Origin: Citricoccus sp. CH26A
Lineage (GTDB): Bacteria > Actinomycetota > Actinomycetes > Actinomycetales > Micrococcaceae
Assembly (NCBI RefSeq): GCF_000224415.1
Contig: NZ_AFXQ01000019.1
Span: 1 to 64,000, forward strand
DNA: 64,000 nucleotides
Direction of reading: 5' to 3'
Part shown: in pieces, positions 1 to 9,066 of the stretch
Numbering within the stretch: position 1 is the stretch's first letter
Layout of the letters: each line of letters begins with the position of its first letter
Notes under the pieces: generated by a model
What the model was told of the DNA's origin: nothing
Seen by the model: the letters and a program-made list of their open reading frames with translations, nothing else
The model's database searches: none
Position numbers and translations under genes: made by a program

Positions 1-143
1 GGGTCCGCCCCGCACACCCCGGGATCCGGGATCCGGTTTCCCGTGGTATTCCCGTTGCCGGACCTCGCACCGCGTCTCGCCCGGCACGGCGCCGATCCGG
101 CCGGATTCCCGCCGCCGCTTGGGGATTCGCAGCACGGCCGAAC

Positions 144-174
144 TTGAACTGAGGGGGTTGATTGTGCCCATAAT
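144..174 (+). promoter_or_regulatory. possible promoter for the 27-residue peptide gene
   Basis: A TTGAAC box at 144-149 and a CATAAT box at 169-174 are separated by 19 bp, longer than the ideal 17. They sit about 40 nt upstream of the peptide start at 214. The rest of 1-213 holds no open reading frame that I can support. Confidence 0.3.
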
Positions 175-213
175 CATTGACGAACCGCAGAGCGCGGAGA
201 ACGGAGGAACACC

Positions 214-297
214 ATGCGTGGTAGCAGTCTCGTCTGGACCATTGTCGGCATTTTGCTGGCGATCGCCCTGATCATCTGGATCGTCTCGGCTCTGTAG
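214..297 (+). CDS. 27-residue single-helix membrane peptide
   Basis: A 27-codon reading frame starts with ATG behind a good ribosome site (GGAGGA at about 203-208). The product begins MRGSSLVW and then runs almost entirely hydrophobic (IVGILLAIALIIWIV) to the end, so it should be one transmembrane helix with a tiny polar N-terminus. I do not recognise a family. It is an independent unit with its own possible promoter and a perfect hairpin 55 nt downstream. The ribosome site and uniform hydrophobicity favour a real gene, but it is too short for certainty. Confidence 0.6.
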   Translation: MRGSSLVWTIVGILLAIALIIWIVSAL

Positions 298-351
298 AGT
301 CCGGTTCTCCAAGCCAGGGTCGGGGCCCCACGGCACTCGCCGCCGGGTCCC

Positions 352-397
352 GATGAGAACGGCCCCCTTCCGCGTGCGGAAGGGGGCCGTTCTCATC
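352..397. terminator. bidirectional terminator between the peptide gene and sucD
   Basis: A perfect 46-nt inverted repeat (GATGAGAACGGCC... mirrored by ...GGCCGTTCTCATC) forms a stem of about 21 bp with a four-base loop. It lies between two convergent genes and can serve both strands. Confidence 0.85.
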
Positions 398-407
398 GGC
401 GTCCGGG

Positions 408-1343
408 TCAGAGCGAGGAGAGTTCCTCGTGCTCCGGGTACACCTCGCGCAGCAGGTGCGCGGTCTCGGACGGGGTCTTGCCGACCTTCACGCCCGCGGC
501 CTCGAGGGCCTCCTTCTTGGCCTGCGCGGTGCCGGAGGAGCCGGAGACGATGGCGCCGGCGTGACCCATGGTCTTGCCCTCCGGAGCGGTGAAGCCCGCC
601 ACGTAGCCGACGACCGGCTTGGTCACGTTGTTCTTGATGAACTCCGCGGCCCGCTCCTCGGCGTCGCCGCCGATCTCGCCGATCATCACGATCGCCTTGG
701 TGTCCGGGTCCGCCTCGAACGCCTCGAGGGCGTCGATGTGGGTGGTGCCGATGACCGGGTCGCCGCCGATGCCGATGGCGGTGGAGAAGCCCAGGTCCCG
801 CAGTTCGTACATCATCTGGTAGGTCAGGGTGCCGGACTTGGAGACCAGCCCGACGCCGCCCTTGCCGGTGATGTTGGCCGGGGTGATGCCGGCCAGGGAC
901 TCACCCGGCGTGATGATGCCGGGGCAGTTCGGGCCCAGGATCCGGGTCACCGGCTTGCCGTCGGCACCGGTCTTCTCCTGGGACAGGGCGAAGAACTCGG
1001 CGGAGTCCTGCACCGGGATGCCCTCGGTGATGACCACGAGCAGCGGGATGCCGGCCTCGATCGCCTCGATGGCGGCGTCCTTGGCGAACTTCGGGGGCAC
1101 GAACATCACGGAGACGTCCGCCCCGGTGGCCTCCATGGCCTCGGCCACGGACCCGAAGACGGGCAGCTCGACCTCGGCACCGTGCTGGTCCTTGTGGGTC
1201 ACGGTGGTGCCGGCCTTGCGGGCGTTGACGCCGCCGACGATGTTGGTCCCGGCGTGCAGCATCCGGGCGGTGTGCTTGGAGCCCTCGCCGCCGGTGATGC
1301 CCTGGACGATGACCTTGGAATCCTTGTTCAGGTAGATCGACAT
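408..1343 (-). CDS. sucD: succinyl-CoA ligase, alpha subunit
   Basis: 311 residues, normal for the family. SucD carries the phosphohistidine of succinyl-CoA synthetase, which makes ATP or GTP from succinyl-CoA in the TCA cycle. The N-terminal CoA-binding fold contains [11 protein letters not shown] (about residues 15-25). [12 protein letters not shown] lies near residue 138. The active-site histidine is H261 in [13 protein letters not shown]. The gene follows sucC with 15 nt between them and ends just before the shared terminator at 352-397. A GGACGG-like ribosome site precedes the ATG. Identification is secure. Confidence 0.97.
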   Translation of the reverse strand: MSIYLNKDSKVIVQGITGGEGSKHTARMLHAGTNIVGGVNARKAGTTVTHKDQHGAEVELPVFGSVAEAMEATGADVSVMFVPPKFAKDAAIEAIEAGIPLLVVITEGIPVQDSAEFFALSQEKTGADGKPVTRILGPNCPGIITPGESLAGITPANITGKGGVGLVSKSGTLTYQMMYELRDLGFSTAIGIGGDPVIGTTHIDALEAFEADPDTKAIVMIGEIGGDAEERAAEFIKNNVTKPVVGYVAGFTAPEGKTMGHAGAIVSGSSGTAQAKKEALEAAGVKVGKTPSETAHLLREVYPEHEELSSL

Positions 1344-1358
1344 GTGTGCTGTCCGTCC

Positions 1359-2534
1359 TTACTTCTGTGCCGAGGCGTTGGCGAGCTCGGCGGCCTTGTC
1401 GGCGCCTTCGTCCATGGAGGTGGCCTGGGTGACCAGCGGGTGGGCGGCCTCGCGCAGGATGCGGCGGCCCTCGTCCACGTTGTTGCCGTCCAGGCGCACG
1501 ACCAGCGGCTTGGTCGCCTTGTCGCCCAGGATCTCCAGGGCCTTGACCACGCCGTTGGCGACCGCGTCACACGCGGTGATGCCACCGAAGACGTTCACGA
1601 ACACGCTCTTGACCTGCTCGTCGTTGAGGATGACGTCCAGGCCGTTGGCCATGACCTCGGCGGAGGCGCCACCGCCGATGTCCAGGAAGTTGGCGGGCTT
1701 GACGCCGCCGTGGTTCTCACCGGCGTAGGCCACGACGTCCAGGGTGGACATGACCAGGCCCGCGCCGTTGCCGATGATGCCGACCTCGCCGTCGAGCTTG
1801 ACGTAGTTGAGGTCGTTGGCCTTGGCCTTGGCCTCCAGCGGGTCCTCGGTGCGCTCGTCCACCAGGGCGCCGTGGCCCTCCTGGCGGAACTCGGCGTTGT
1901 CGTCCAGGGTGACCTTGCCGTCCAGGGCCACGATGTCACCGGCGCCGGTCTTGACCAGCGGGTTGACCTCCACCAGGGTCGCGTCCTCCTTCTCGAAGAC
2001 GTCCCACAGCTTGACGAGGACCTCGGCGACCTTGCCGCGCAGCTCCTCGGGGAAGCCGGCCTCGGCCACGATCTTGTCCGCGGTCGCGGCGTCGATGCCG
2101 GTCAGCGCGGAGACGGGCACCTTGGCCAGGGCCTCGGGGCGTTCCTCGGCGAGCTGCTCGATCTCCATGCCGCCCTCGACCGAGCACATCGCCAGGTAGG
2201 TGCGGTTGGAGCGATCCAGCAGCACGGAGAAGTAGTACTCCTCCGCGATGTCCGCGCCCTGGGCGATCATGACCTGGTGGACGGTATGGCCCTTGATGTC
2301 CATGCCCAGGATGGCCTTGGCGTGCTCGAAGGCCTCGTCGGCGGTCTTGGCGACCTTCACGCCGCCGGCCTTGCCGCGGCCACCGACCTTCACCTGCGCC
2401 TTGACGACAGTCACGCCGCCGATCTTCTCAGCGGCCGCCTTGGCCTCTTCCGGGGTCTGCGCCACGATGCCGGCCAGCACGGGAACGCCGTGTGCCTCGA
2501 ACAGATCGCGCGCCTGGTATTCATACAGGTCCAC
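1359..2534 (-). CDS. sucC: succinyl-CoA ligase, beta subunit (ADP-forming type)
   Basis: 391 residues from a GTG start at 2534. That start gives the family N-terminus [19 protein letters not shown] and has a GAAGGA ribosome site 9 nt upstream; a longer in-frame extension to 2606 has no family support. The ATP-grasp region includes [20 protein letters not shown], and the C-terminal CoA-ligase part has NIFGG-like [10 protein letters not shown]. SucC binds nucleotide and succinate and pairs with SucD, encoded next. The 233 nt upstream, to pcrA, holds a possible minus-strand -10 (TAAGGT at 2709-2714) and no gene. From memory, pcrA-sucC-sucD order is common in Actinobacteria. Confidence 0.96.
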   Translation of the reverse strand: MDLYEYQARDLFEAHGVPVLAGIVAQTPEEAKAAAEKIGGVTVVKAQVKVGGRGKAGGVKVAKTADEAFEHAKAILGMDIKGHTVHQVMIAQGADIAEEYYFSVLLDRSNRTYLAMCSVEGGMEIEQLAEERPEALAKVPVSALTGIDAATADKIVAEAGFPEELRGKVAEVLVKLWDVFEKEDATLVEVNPLVKTGAGDIVALDGKVTLDDNAEFRQEGHGALVDERTEDPLEAKAKANDLNYVKLDGEVGIIGNGAGLVMSTLDVVAYAGENHGGVKPANFLDIGGGASAEVMANGLDVILNDEQVKSVFVNVFGGITACDAVANGVVKALEILGDKATKPLVVRLDGNNVDEGRRILREAAHPLVTQATSMDEGADKAAELANASAQK

Positions 2535-2767
2535 GGGTTGGAGTCCTTCTACGTCGAAAACGGGGACGGCACGGATTCCGCGGGCGGCATCTGGGCACGG
2601 CAGCACCCGATCCTGAAAAGGTCATCCGACCCCTGACATCGGGTGATGCGTGTCCGGCTCGGCGGAAGCCGGCCGGAAGTCCGGGAAACCCCGGGCATTC
2701 CAACCCTTACCTTAGTCCACGCCACACCGTGGCCGTCCATTCCGGCCGGCAGGGTCCCGTGGGGACC

Positions 2768-5269
2768 TCAGTCCACCCGGGTCAGCGGGGCATAGCGCAG
2801 CAGCAGCCGCTTCTCGGTTCCGGCGAAGTCGACGGTGGCGACGGTCTTGTCCCCCGCGCCCGCCAGCGCCAGCACGGTGCCGCGACCGAAGGTGCCGTGG
2901 TCCACGGCGTCCCCCGGCGCCAGGGTCACGATCTCCTTGTTGGGCTGGACCCGGGTGGGCTTGGCACCGCGGTTCGGCACCGTCAGCTCGGCGTCCTCCG
3001 CATAGGCTCCCGACGCGCGGGCCGGCCGGTTGGACGCGGACCCGGCACCCCAGTGGGAACCGGAGAACCGCTGGGGATAGCGAGAACCACCGTGGCCGCC
3101 GATCGAGCCGCCGCCGAAACCGCCGCCGAAGCCCGCGGGACGGGTCGACCCCTCCCGTTCCCAGACCAGCAGCGTCTCCGGGATCTCCTCCAGGAACTGG
3201 CTGGGCGGGTTGAACTGGTGCTGGCCCCACAGGGACCGGGCCTCGGCGCGGGAGACGAAGAGCCGGCGTCGGGCGCGGGTCAGGCCCACGTAGGCGAGCC
3301 GGCGTTCCTCGGCCAGTTCCTTCTCGTCCGTCATGGACCGCGAGTGCGGGAAGACGCCGTGCTCCATGCCGGTCAGGAACACCACCGGGAACTCCAGTCC
3401 CTTGGCGGTGTGCAGGGTCATCAGGGTGACCTGGCCCAGCTGGTCGGCCAGGGCGGCGCCCTCGGTGTCCGGGGCGTCCGGCAGCTGGTCCGCGTCCGCC
3501 ACGAGCGCCACCTGTTCCAGGAAGTCCCCCAGGGTGCCCCCGGGGTTGGTCTTCTCGAACTCGCGGACCACCGCCACCAGCTCGCCGAGGTTGTCCGCGC
3601 GGGACTCGTCCTGCAGGTCCTCGGAGGAACGCAGCGCCTCGAGCATGCCCGTCTGCTCCAGGACGGCCTCGAGCACGGTGGCCGCACCGGACGTGGCCGC
3701 CACCTGGGCGAGGTCGTCCATCATCTGCACGAAGCCGTTGACGGCCTTGAGGGAGCGGGTGGCCATGGCCGGGGCCTGGTCCGCCTGGCGCAGCGCCTCG
3801 AAGAAGGTCGAGCGGTTGCGGCCCTGCAGCGCCGCCACCGCCCCCTCGGCGCGGTCGCCGATCCCGCGCTTGGGCTCGTTGAGGATCCGGCGCAGGTTGA
3901 CGTCGTCATCGGGGTTGTCCAGCACGCGCAGGTAGGCCAGGGCGTCCTTGATCTCCTTGCGGTCGTAGAACCGCGTGCCGCCCACCACCCGGTACGGGAT
4001 GCCCTTCGTGACCAGGCGCTCCTCGAGGGAACGGGACTGGGCGTTGGTGCGGTAGAAGACCGCGACGTCCGCCGGGCGGATGCCCTCCTCGTCCTGGAGC
4101 CGGTCGATCGTCGTGGCGATCCACTCCGCCTCGGCCGACTCGTTCTCGGCGGCGTAGCCGACGATCTTCTCCCCCGACCCCTCGGCGGTCCACAGGTTCT
4201 TGGGCCGGCGCTGGGGGTTCTTCGAGATCACCGCGTTGGCGGCGTCCAGGATCGTCTGGGTGGAGCGGTAGTTCTGCTCCAGCTTGATGGTCTCGGCCTC
4301 GGGGTAGTCCTGCTCGAACTCCACGATGTTGCGGATGTCCGCACCGCGGAAGGCGTAGATGGACTGGTCCGAGTCCCCGACCACGGTGAGCTCGCCGCCG
4401 GCGGTCTCCACGCCCTCCGGCTCCCCCGCGGGCCCGGTGAGCAACCGCACCAGGCGGTACTGGGCGTGGTTGGTGTCCTGGTACTCGTCCACCAGCACGT
4501 GCCGGAAGCGCCGGCGGTAGTTGTCCAGCACCCCCGGGAACGCCTCGAGCATGTTGACCGTCATGCCGATCAGGTCGTCGAAGTCCATGGCGTTGGCCTG
4601 GCGCAACCGTGCGGTGTACTCGGTGTAGACGGCGGACACCGCCTGGGCGAAGGGCTCGGAGGTGCCGACGGTGGCCGCGTGGTCCTCGCAGTCCACGAGC
4701 TCGTTCTTCAGGGCGCTGATCCTGTTCAGGATCGCCTTGGGCGCGAACCGCTTGGGGTCCAGGTCGTGTGCCTTGGCGATCGAGGTGACCAGCCGCAGGG
4801 AGTCGGCGGAGTCGTAGATGGAGAAGTTGGACTTCAATCCGACCGTGGTGGCCTCCCGGCGCAGGATCCGCACGCAGGAGGAGTGGAAGGTGGAGATCCA
4901 CATCTTCTGCGCCGCCGGACCGATCAGCGTGCTGATCCGCTCGCGCATCTCCGCGGCGGCCTTGTTCGTGAAGGTGATCGCCAGGACCTCGTGCGGGCGG
5001 GCCCGGCCGGTGGCCAGGGCGTAGGCGATCCGGTGCGTGAGCACGCGGGTCTTGCCCGAGCCGGCTCCGGCCACGATCAGCAGCGGCGAACCGGTGTGCT
5101 CCACGGCGCGCTTCTGCTGCTCGTTCAGCCCCTCGAGCAGTTCGTCCGCACCGGGCGCGCGGTGGGCCCCGGCGGTGGAGGCGAGGCCGAACTCCGGTTC
5201 CTCGGAGAACGGGTCGGCGGGGCGGGCGGCGAACAGGCCCGGCAGGGCGGTCTGGAAATCCTGGGACAT
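2768..5269 (-). CDS. pcrA: ATP-dependent DNA helicase of the PcrA/UvrD type
   Basis: 833 residues. This is a superfamily 1A 3'-5' helicase used in nucleotide-excision repair and in clearing replication and recombination intermediates. Motifs in order: Q-motif LNEQQKRAV, Walker A AGAGSGKT (67-74), Walker B VDEYQDTN, GDSDQSIYAFRGA, QNYRST, TLHTAKGLEF and VGLTRARRRL. A glycine-rich linker leads to a C-terminal Tudor-like domain (LAPGDAVDHGTFGRGTV), the RNA-polymerase-binding part in PcrA proteins. I chose the ATG at 5269 because a TAGAAT box lies 10 nt upstream with no ribosome site; the ATG at 5281 overlaps that box. It is divergent from the membrane gene at 5375. Confidence 0.95.
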   Translation of the reverse strand: MSQDFQTALPGLFAARPADPFSEEPEFGLASTAGAHRAPGADELLEGLNEQQKRAVEHTGSPLLIVAGAGSGKTRVLTHRIAYALATGRARPHEVLAITFTNKAAAEMRERISTLIGPAAQKMWISTFHSSCVRILRREATTVGLKSNFSIYDSADSLRLVTSIAKAHDLDPKRFAPKAILNRISALKNELVDCEDHAATVGTSEPFAQAVSAVYTEYTARLRQANAMDFDDLIGMTVNMLEAFPGVLDNYRRRFRHVLVDEYQDTNHAQYRLVRLLTGPAGEPEGVETAGGELTVVGDSDQSIYAFRGADIRNIVEFEQDYPEAETIKLEQNYRSTQTILDAANAVISKNPQRRPKNLWTAEGSGEKIVGYAAENESAEAEWIATTIDRLQDEEGIRPADVAVFYRTNAQSRSLEERLVTKGIPYRVVGGTRFYDRKEIKDALAYLRVLDNPDDDVNLRRILNEPKRGIGDRAEGAVAALQGRNRSTFFEALRQADQAPAMATRSLKAVNGFVQMMDDLAQVAATSGAATVLEAVLEQTGMLEALRSSEDLQDESRADNLGELVAVVREFEKTNPGGTLGDFLEQVALVADADQLPDAPDTEGAALADQLGQVTLMTLHTAKGLEFPVVFLTGMEHGVFPHSRSMTDEKELAEERRLAYVGLTRARRRLFVSRAEARSLWGQHQFNPPSQFLEEIPETLLVWEREGSTRPAGFGGGFGGGSIGGHGGSRYPQRFSGSHWGAGSASNRPARASGAYAEDAELTVPNRGAKPTRVQPNKEIVTLAPGDAVDHGTFGRGTVLALAGAGDKTVATVDFAGTEKRLLLRYAPLTRVD

Positions 5270-5374
5270 GGTGGCGTCCATTCTACCGAGGGCCGGGACG
5301 CCCTCAGGGGCCGTCCACAGCCCCGGTCCTCCGGCCCGTCCCGCAGGCGGGATAATGGGAGGCTGGAGGTTCAC

Positions 5375-6097
5375 GTGTCCCAGAAGAAGAGCAAGAAGCG
5401 GCAGAACAGGCCCGGTACCGGCCGGTCCGGTCCCCCGTCCGGCGCACCGTGGCAGGGCGAGGTCAGGGGCGGTGCCCCCGCGTCGGACGCCGGTCCCGTC
5501 CGGCACCCCCGCCCCTCGGTGGCCCAGGCCCGCCAGGACCTGGAGGCCTCCGGCCAGAAGGAGGGCAGCCCGGGAATGCTGGTGGCCGCCCTGCTGGGCA
5601 CCACCCTGTTCATGTTCTTCTACCTGCACGTGCTGGTGCTGCCGCAGATGGCGCAGCTGTCCGGCGGGCTGCCCATGCCGGACCAGCAGTTCCTCTACGA
5701 CTCCGCCTACCTCGCCGAGCTGGACGCCGCCATGGACGAGCCGGCCCACGGGCAGCTGAACTGGGTGCACAAGACGGCCGGGGTCATCTTCCCCATCGCG
5801 GTGGGCCTGTCCGTGGCCGCCGTGGCCGCCTGGTGCCTGCCCGGCGGCTGGGGTCGCTGGGTGTCCTACGCCGCCGGTGCGCTGTTCGCGGTGGTGGACA
5901 TCGTGGAGAACATGCTCATCGAGTCGGTGCTGCGGGCCGGGGGCGAAGGCGCGGCCCTGGCCTCCGCGTTCACCACGGCGCGCTGGGTGCTGCTGGTGGC
6001 CATCACGGCGTGGATCGTGCTGATGCTCGCGGGCCGGTTCCGTCGCGCGGCCCGGGAACGCACCGGGGCGCTCACCCGCCAGCCGCGGCGGAGATGA
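5375..6097 (+). CDS. four-helix membrane protein of unknown function
   Basis: 240 residues from a GTG with a GGAGG ribosome site about 5 nt upstream. A GATAAT box lies just before at about 5351. The first 65 residues are basic and proline-rich and probably cytoplasmic. Predicted helices are near 68-90, 133-153, 161-183 and 203-220, with an extracytoplasmic acidic loop between helices 1 and 2. A basic tail follows. No enzymatic motif is visible and I do not recognise the family. It is divergent from pcrA. Confidence 0.75.
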   Translation: MSQKKSKKRQNRPGTGRSGPPSGAPWQGEVRGGAPASDAGPVRHPRPSVAQARQDLEASGQKEGSPGMLVAALLGTTLFMFFYLHVLVLPQMAQLSGGLPMPDQQFLYDSAYLAELDAAMDEPAHGQLNWVHKTAGVIFPIAVGLSVAAVAAWCLPGGWGRWVSYAAGALFAVVDIVENMLIESVLRAGGEGAALASAFTTARWVLLVAITAWIVLMLAGRFRRAARERTGALTRQPRRR

Positions 6098-6154
6098 CCC
6101 ACGGTTCCCGGAGGTGACGCACGGGCCGCCGGGGACCGCGTAGGATGTCCGAGT

Positions 6155-6196
6155 GGGCCCGGACGCCCTCGCGCGTGCGAGCGGGCGTCCGGGCCC
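6155..6196 (+). terminator. hairpin between the membrane gene and tRNA-Arg
   Basis: An inverted repeat of about 18 bp (GGGCCCGGACGCCC with its mirror, one bulge, loop GCGT) ends 4 nt before the tRNA. A TAGGAT box at 6141-6146 lies upstream of it. The hairpin may end the membrane-protein transcript, or it may sit in the 5' leader of the tRNA precursor. Confidence 0.6.
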
Positions 6197-6200
6197 TGTA

Positions 6201-6274
6201 GCCCCCGTAGCTCAGTAGGATAGAGCGACCCTCTCCTAAAGGGTAGGCCATCGGTTCGATTCCGGTCGGGGGCA
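6201..6274 (+). tRNA. tRNA-Arg (anticodon CCU)
   Basis: A complete cloverleaf: acceptor GCCCCCG/CGGGGGC, D stem GCTC/GAGC, anticodon stem ACCCT/AGGGT with loop CTCCTAA giving anticodon CCU, and T arm ATCGG-TTCGATT-CCGGT. The discriminator is A at 6274 and CCA is encoded at 6275-6277. It reads the AGG codon, which is rare in this GC-rich genome. Confidence 0.97.
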
Positions 6275-6317
6275 CCAGTCCTCTCCTCCGCCGCCCGTCG
6301 GCGCCCCGCAGCAGGCC

Positions 6318-7121
6318 TCAGGACGGTGTGGTCCGAGGGTCGCCGGGATCGCCCGGCCCGAAGAGGTCCGCCCGGCGGTCGGCCAGGTACGGCGGCACGC
6401 CCTCGACGTCCCGAAGCTCCGCCACGAGCAGGTCCTCACCCGCCGCCGGGAGGGCGTCCACGGCGCCGCCGGGGCCGCAGATCACGCTGAGCCCCGCATA
6501 GTCCTGGTCGCCCTCGCTCCCGCAGTAGTTGGCATAGGCGATCTGGACCCCGTTCTCGTAGGCCCGGGCGGGGACCAGGGTCCGGGACACGATCTCGTAA
6601 CCGGCCATGTTCGCCGTCGGGACCAGGACGACCTGTGCACCCCGCAGCGCCGCCGCCCGGACGGCCTCCGGGAATTCCACGTCGTAGCAGATGAGCAGGG
6701 CGACCCGGCGCCCCCGGAGGTCCGCCACCGCGGGCGGTGCGTTCCCGGGGGTGAAGCGGCTCCGGTCCAGGTCCTCGAACAGGTGCATCTTCCGGTGCCG
6801 CAGGACCGTCCTGCCGTCCGAGACCAGCTGGGCGGAGTTGTACACGGTGCCGTCGGTGTCCCGTTCGGGATAGCCGTAGGCCACGGCCACCCCGGTGCGC
6901 ACGGTCAGCTCGGCGATCCGCTGGGCGGTCGGACCCCCGCACGGCTCGGCCAGCCGATGCGTGTCCCGGCGGGGGATGTCGTACCCGGTGGTGAACATCT
7001 CCGGGACCACCAGGACGTCGGCACCTTGTTCCGACGCCCGGCCCAGGGCGTCCTGTAGCCGCAGGAGGTTCCCCTCCACGTCGAGCGGATGCGGCTCGCA
7101 CTGCCAGACGGCGACGCGCAC
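6318..7121 (-). CDS. davA: 5-aminovaleramide amidase (nitrilase superfamily)
   Basis: 267 residues of the carbon-nitrogen hydrolase fold. The catalytic triad is visible: E41 in VVPEMFTTGY, K111 in RHRKMHLF and C145 in LLICYDVEFPE. It follows davB with 5 nt between them. The sequence resembles Pseudomonas DavA throughout, including GYPER, LVPTANM and YANYCG. DavA hydrolyses 5-aminovaleramide, the DavB product, to 5-aminovalerate and ammonia. Function is inferred from family likeness and from pairing with davB. A general aliphatic amidase is the alternative, made unlikely by the partner gene. Confidence 0.85.
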   Translation of the reverse strand: MRVAVWQCEPHPLDVEGNLLRLQDALGRASEQGADVLVVPEMFTTGYDIPRRDTHRLAEPCGGPTAQRIAELTVRTGVAVAYGYPERDTDGTVYNSAQLVSDGRTVLRHRKMHLFEDLDRSRFTPGNAPPAVADLRGRRVALLICYDVEFPEAVRAAALRGAQVVLVPTANMAGYEIVSRTLVPARAYENGVQIAYANYCGSEGDQDYAGLSVICGPGGAVDALPAAGEDLLVAELRDVEGVPPYLADRRADLFGPGDPGDPRTTPS

Positions 7122-7126
7122 GGTGC

Positions 7127-8809
7127 TCAGTCCGCCAGCGCGACGGGCGCGATCTCGTCGAAGAGGTCCCCCGGGCCGGGATTGTCCCCGGCACAGGAAC
7201 CGCCGAAGTAGTCCATGACACCCCAGACCGCGTTCAGCCCGGTCTGCACCGCGCCTTCCGCCCAGGCGGGGGTGAAGGAGACGTCGTCACCGGCCAGGAA
7301 GATCCCGCGCTGGCTCTCCGGCAGGTCCCGCTGCACGAAGTGGGTGTACATCCTGTGGTTGTAGCGGTAGTGCCCGGGCAGGGCCCCCTTGAACGCGCCC
7401 AGGAAGAACGGGTCGTCCTCCCAGGACACCGTCACGGGCTCGCCCACGATGTGACCGCGGATGTCCACGGTGGGATAGATCTTCGACAGCGAGTTCAGCG
7501 CGAGGTCGACCCGGCGGTCCACGGCGTGCGGAAGCATCTTCAGGGAGTCCGACATCCACGAGTAGGACAGGCAGATCGCGGCCGGACGATCGGGACCGTC
7601 GTCGAAGAGGTAGGTGCCCCGCGTCAGCCGGTCGGTGAGCGTCATGCTCATCTGCTGGCGACCGGTCTCCGGGTCCGTGCGCAGCCAGAACGGCTCGTCG
7701 ACCATGACGAACGTCTTCGTCGACTGCATGTACCGCGTCCGGTCCAGCGCCATCCACAGGTCCTGCGAGAACAGGCTCTCGTCGCAGTCGACCTCCGTGG
7801 TCAGCAGCCAGCTGTGGCACGTCGCGACCACGGCGTGGTGCCGGCGCGTGGTGCCCCACCGGTCCCGCACGCAGAACCGGCCGTCGTCGTCCTTCCCGAT
7901 GGCCGAGGCGGCGGCCAGAGTGGCCCCGTGGTGGAGGGAGGACAGCGTGGTCCCGCTGGGCCAGGGCCCGCCGGGGCGGACCGGCAACTCCCACAGCCCG
8001 CGGGGCAGCTGGTCGACGCCGCCCACGATGAGACGCTGGTCGGCGTCGCAGTTGGTGAGGACCACCCGCAGGATCTCCAGCATGGAATTCGGGAAGTCCG
8101 AGTCCCATCCCCCCGTGCCGAACCCCACCACGCCGAACAGTTCCCGGTCCCGGAAGGACAGGGGCCCGAAGGCCTTCGACCGGGCGATGAAGTCATAGAA
8201 CGTCCGGTCGTCCCAGTCCGCCACGAGGGCGTCCCAGGACTTCTTGAGCCGGGGGACGTCGCGATGCCGGATGGCCTCCTGCATCTCGGTGTACCCGATC
8301 TCCTCCAGCGCGGCGTCCCAGGCGTCGGAGATCCTGGTGAAGGTCTCCGGGAGATCGGCCAGGGTCTGCCCGTAGAAGGTCTCACCGCCGATGTCGATGA
8401 CCGTGCTTCCCGCGGCGGGTGTCAGCGGGTTCGGGAAGGGCCGGTGTTCCAGGCCCAGGAGGTCGGCATAGTGGAAGAAGGTGCTACCCGAGGTGGGGAA
8501 GCGCATCCCCCCCAGTTCCGCCACCACCCCCTCAGCACCGTCGAAGCGGTGGGTGCGCAACCGGCCACCGATCCTGGTCGGCTCGTAGATCACCGGCTTG
8601 AGCCCCAGGTTCATCAGCTCGTAGGCGGCGACCATGCCCGACAGTCCCGCCCCGATGATCGCCACCTCACGTCCCAGGACCGCCTGCGGCAGGGCGCCGA
8701 GGCCCGCCGGATGGTCCAGCCACTCGTCGTAGGCGAATGGGAAGTCGGGCCCGAACATGGTGACGGGCAGCGGCGAGGTGTCCTTCTCGGACGGCGTGAA
8801 AATGCTCAC
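7127..8809 (-). CDS. davB: L-lysine 2-monooxygenase (flavin amine oxidase family)
   Basis: 560 residues, the length I recall for Pseudomonas DavB. It oxidatively decarboxylates L-lysine to 5-aminovaleramide using FAD and O2. The dinucleotide-binding motif GAGLSG lies at 53-58. The arginine motif GGRLRTHRF and then ELGGMRFP follow, and AGDDVSFTPAWAEGAVQ near the C-terminus holds the second FAD contact. Long blocks (FGPDFPFAYDEWLDHPAGLG, VGFGTGGWDSDFPNSMLEI, MALDRTRYMQSTKTFVMVD) match DavB as I remember it. The start is GTG with no ribosome site and a TAGTCT box 6 nt upstream, so the message is probably leaderless. It is divergent from the importer operon at 9067. Confidence 0.9.
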   Translation of the reverse strand: MSIFTPSEKDTSPLPVTMFGPDFPFAYDEWLDHPAGLGALPQAVLGREVAIIGAGLSGMVAAYELMNLGLKPVIYEPTRIGGRLRTHRFDGAEGVVAELGGMRFPTSGSTFFHYADLLGLEHRPFPNPLTPAAGSTVIDIGGETFYGQTLADLPETFTRISDAWDAALEEIGYTEMQEAIRHRDVPRLKKSWDALVADWDDRTFYDFIARSKAFGPLSFRDRELFGVVGFGTGGWDSDFPNSMLEILRVVLTNCDADQRLIVGGVDQLPRGLWELPVRPGGPWPSGTTLSSLHHGATLAAASAIGKDDDGRFCVRDRWGTTRRHHAVVATCHSWLLTTEVDCDESLFSQDLWMALDRTRYMQSTKTFVMVDEPFWLRTDPETGRQQMSMTLTDRLTRGTYLFDDGPDRPAAICLSYSWMSDSLKMLPHAVDRRVDLALNSLSKIYPTVDIRGHIVGEPVTVSWEDDPFFLGAFKGALPGHYRYNHRMYTHFVQRDLPESQRGIFLAGDDVSFTPAWAEGAVQTGLNAVWGVMDYFGGSCAGDNPGPGDLFDEIAPVALAD

Positions 8810-8815
8810 GTCAGG

Positions 8816-8821
8816 AGACTA
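8816..8821 (-). promoter_or_regulatory. -10 box of davBA, leaderless arrangement
   Basis: On the minus strand TAGTCT is followed by six bases and the GTG start of davB. No Shine-Dalgarno sequence is present. Confidence 0.5.
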
Positions 8822-9066
8822 TGGCCTCCATCGCCACGTGCCCACCCCCCGGACGGCCGGGGCAGGTCACCACCCAGCCGCGGGAAGCACAAGTCAGGTG
8901 CGTCCCGGATGACGCGATGTGACCGTGAGGACTCGGCCTGGAAGCGCCAGATGACCTGCGTGACGCCGCGCGACAGGAAAGCCACCGTGGATGACTCCCC
9001 CCTTGGTCCCCGGTCCAACCCGCCGATAGACAGGTCCCACCGCCTCCATCACGCACAGGAGAACCA

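Noticed and set aside
429..2636. Long plus-strand open frame opposite sucCD
   Set aside because: It is a codon-bias shadow of sucC and sucD; it has no ribosome site or recognisable domain.
2492..6097. A 1200-residue plus-strand protein spanning pcrA
   Set aside because: Only the last 240 residues after the GTG at 5375 are real; the rest mirrors pcrA on the other strand.
6318..8809. Indole-acetamide pathway (tryptophan monooxygenase plus amidase)
   Set aside because: The oxidase resembles DavB more than IaaM, and the amidase is nitrilase-type with E-K-C residues, not the amidase-signature type of IaaH.
8810..9066. SAM-type riboswitch upstream of the importer-monooxygenase operon
   Set aside because: I looked for actinobacterial SAM-IV or S-box cores because of the sulfur link and found no convincing match in either strand.
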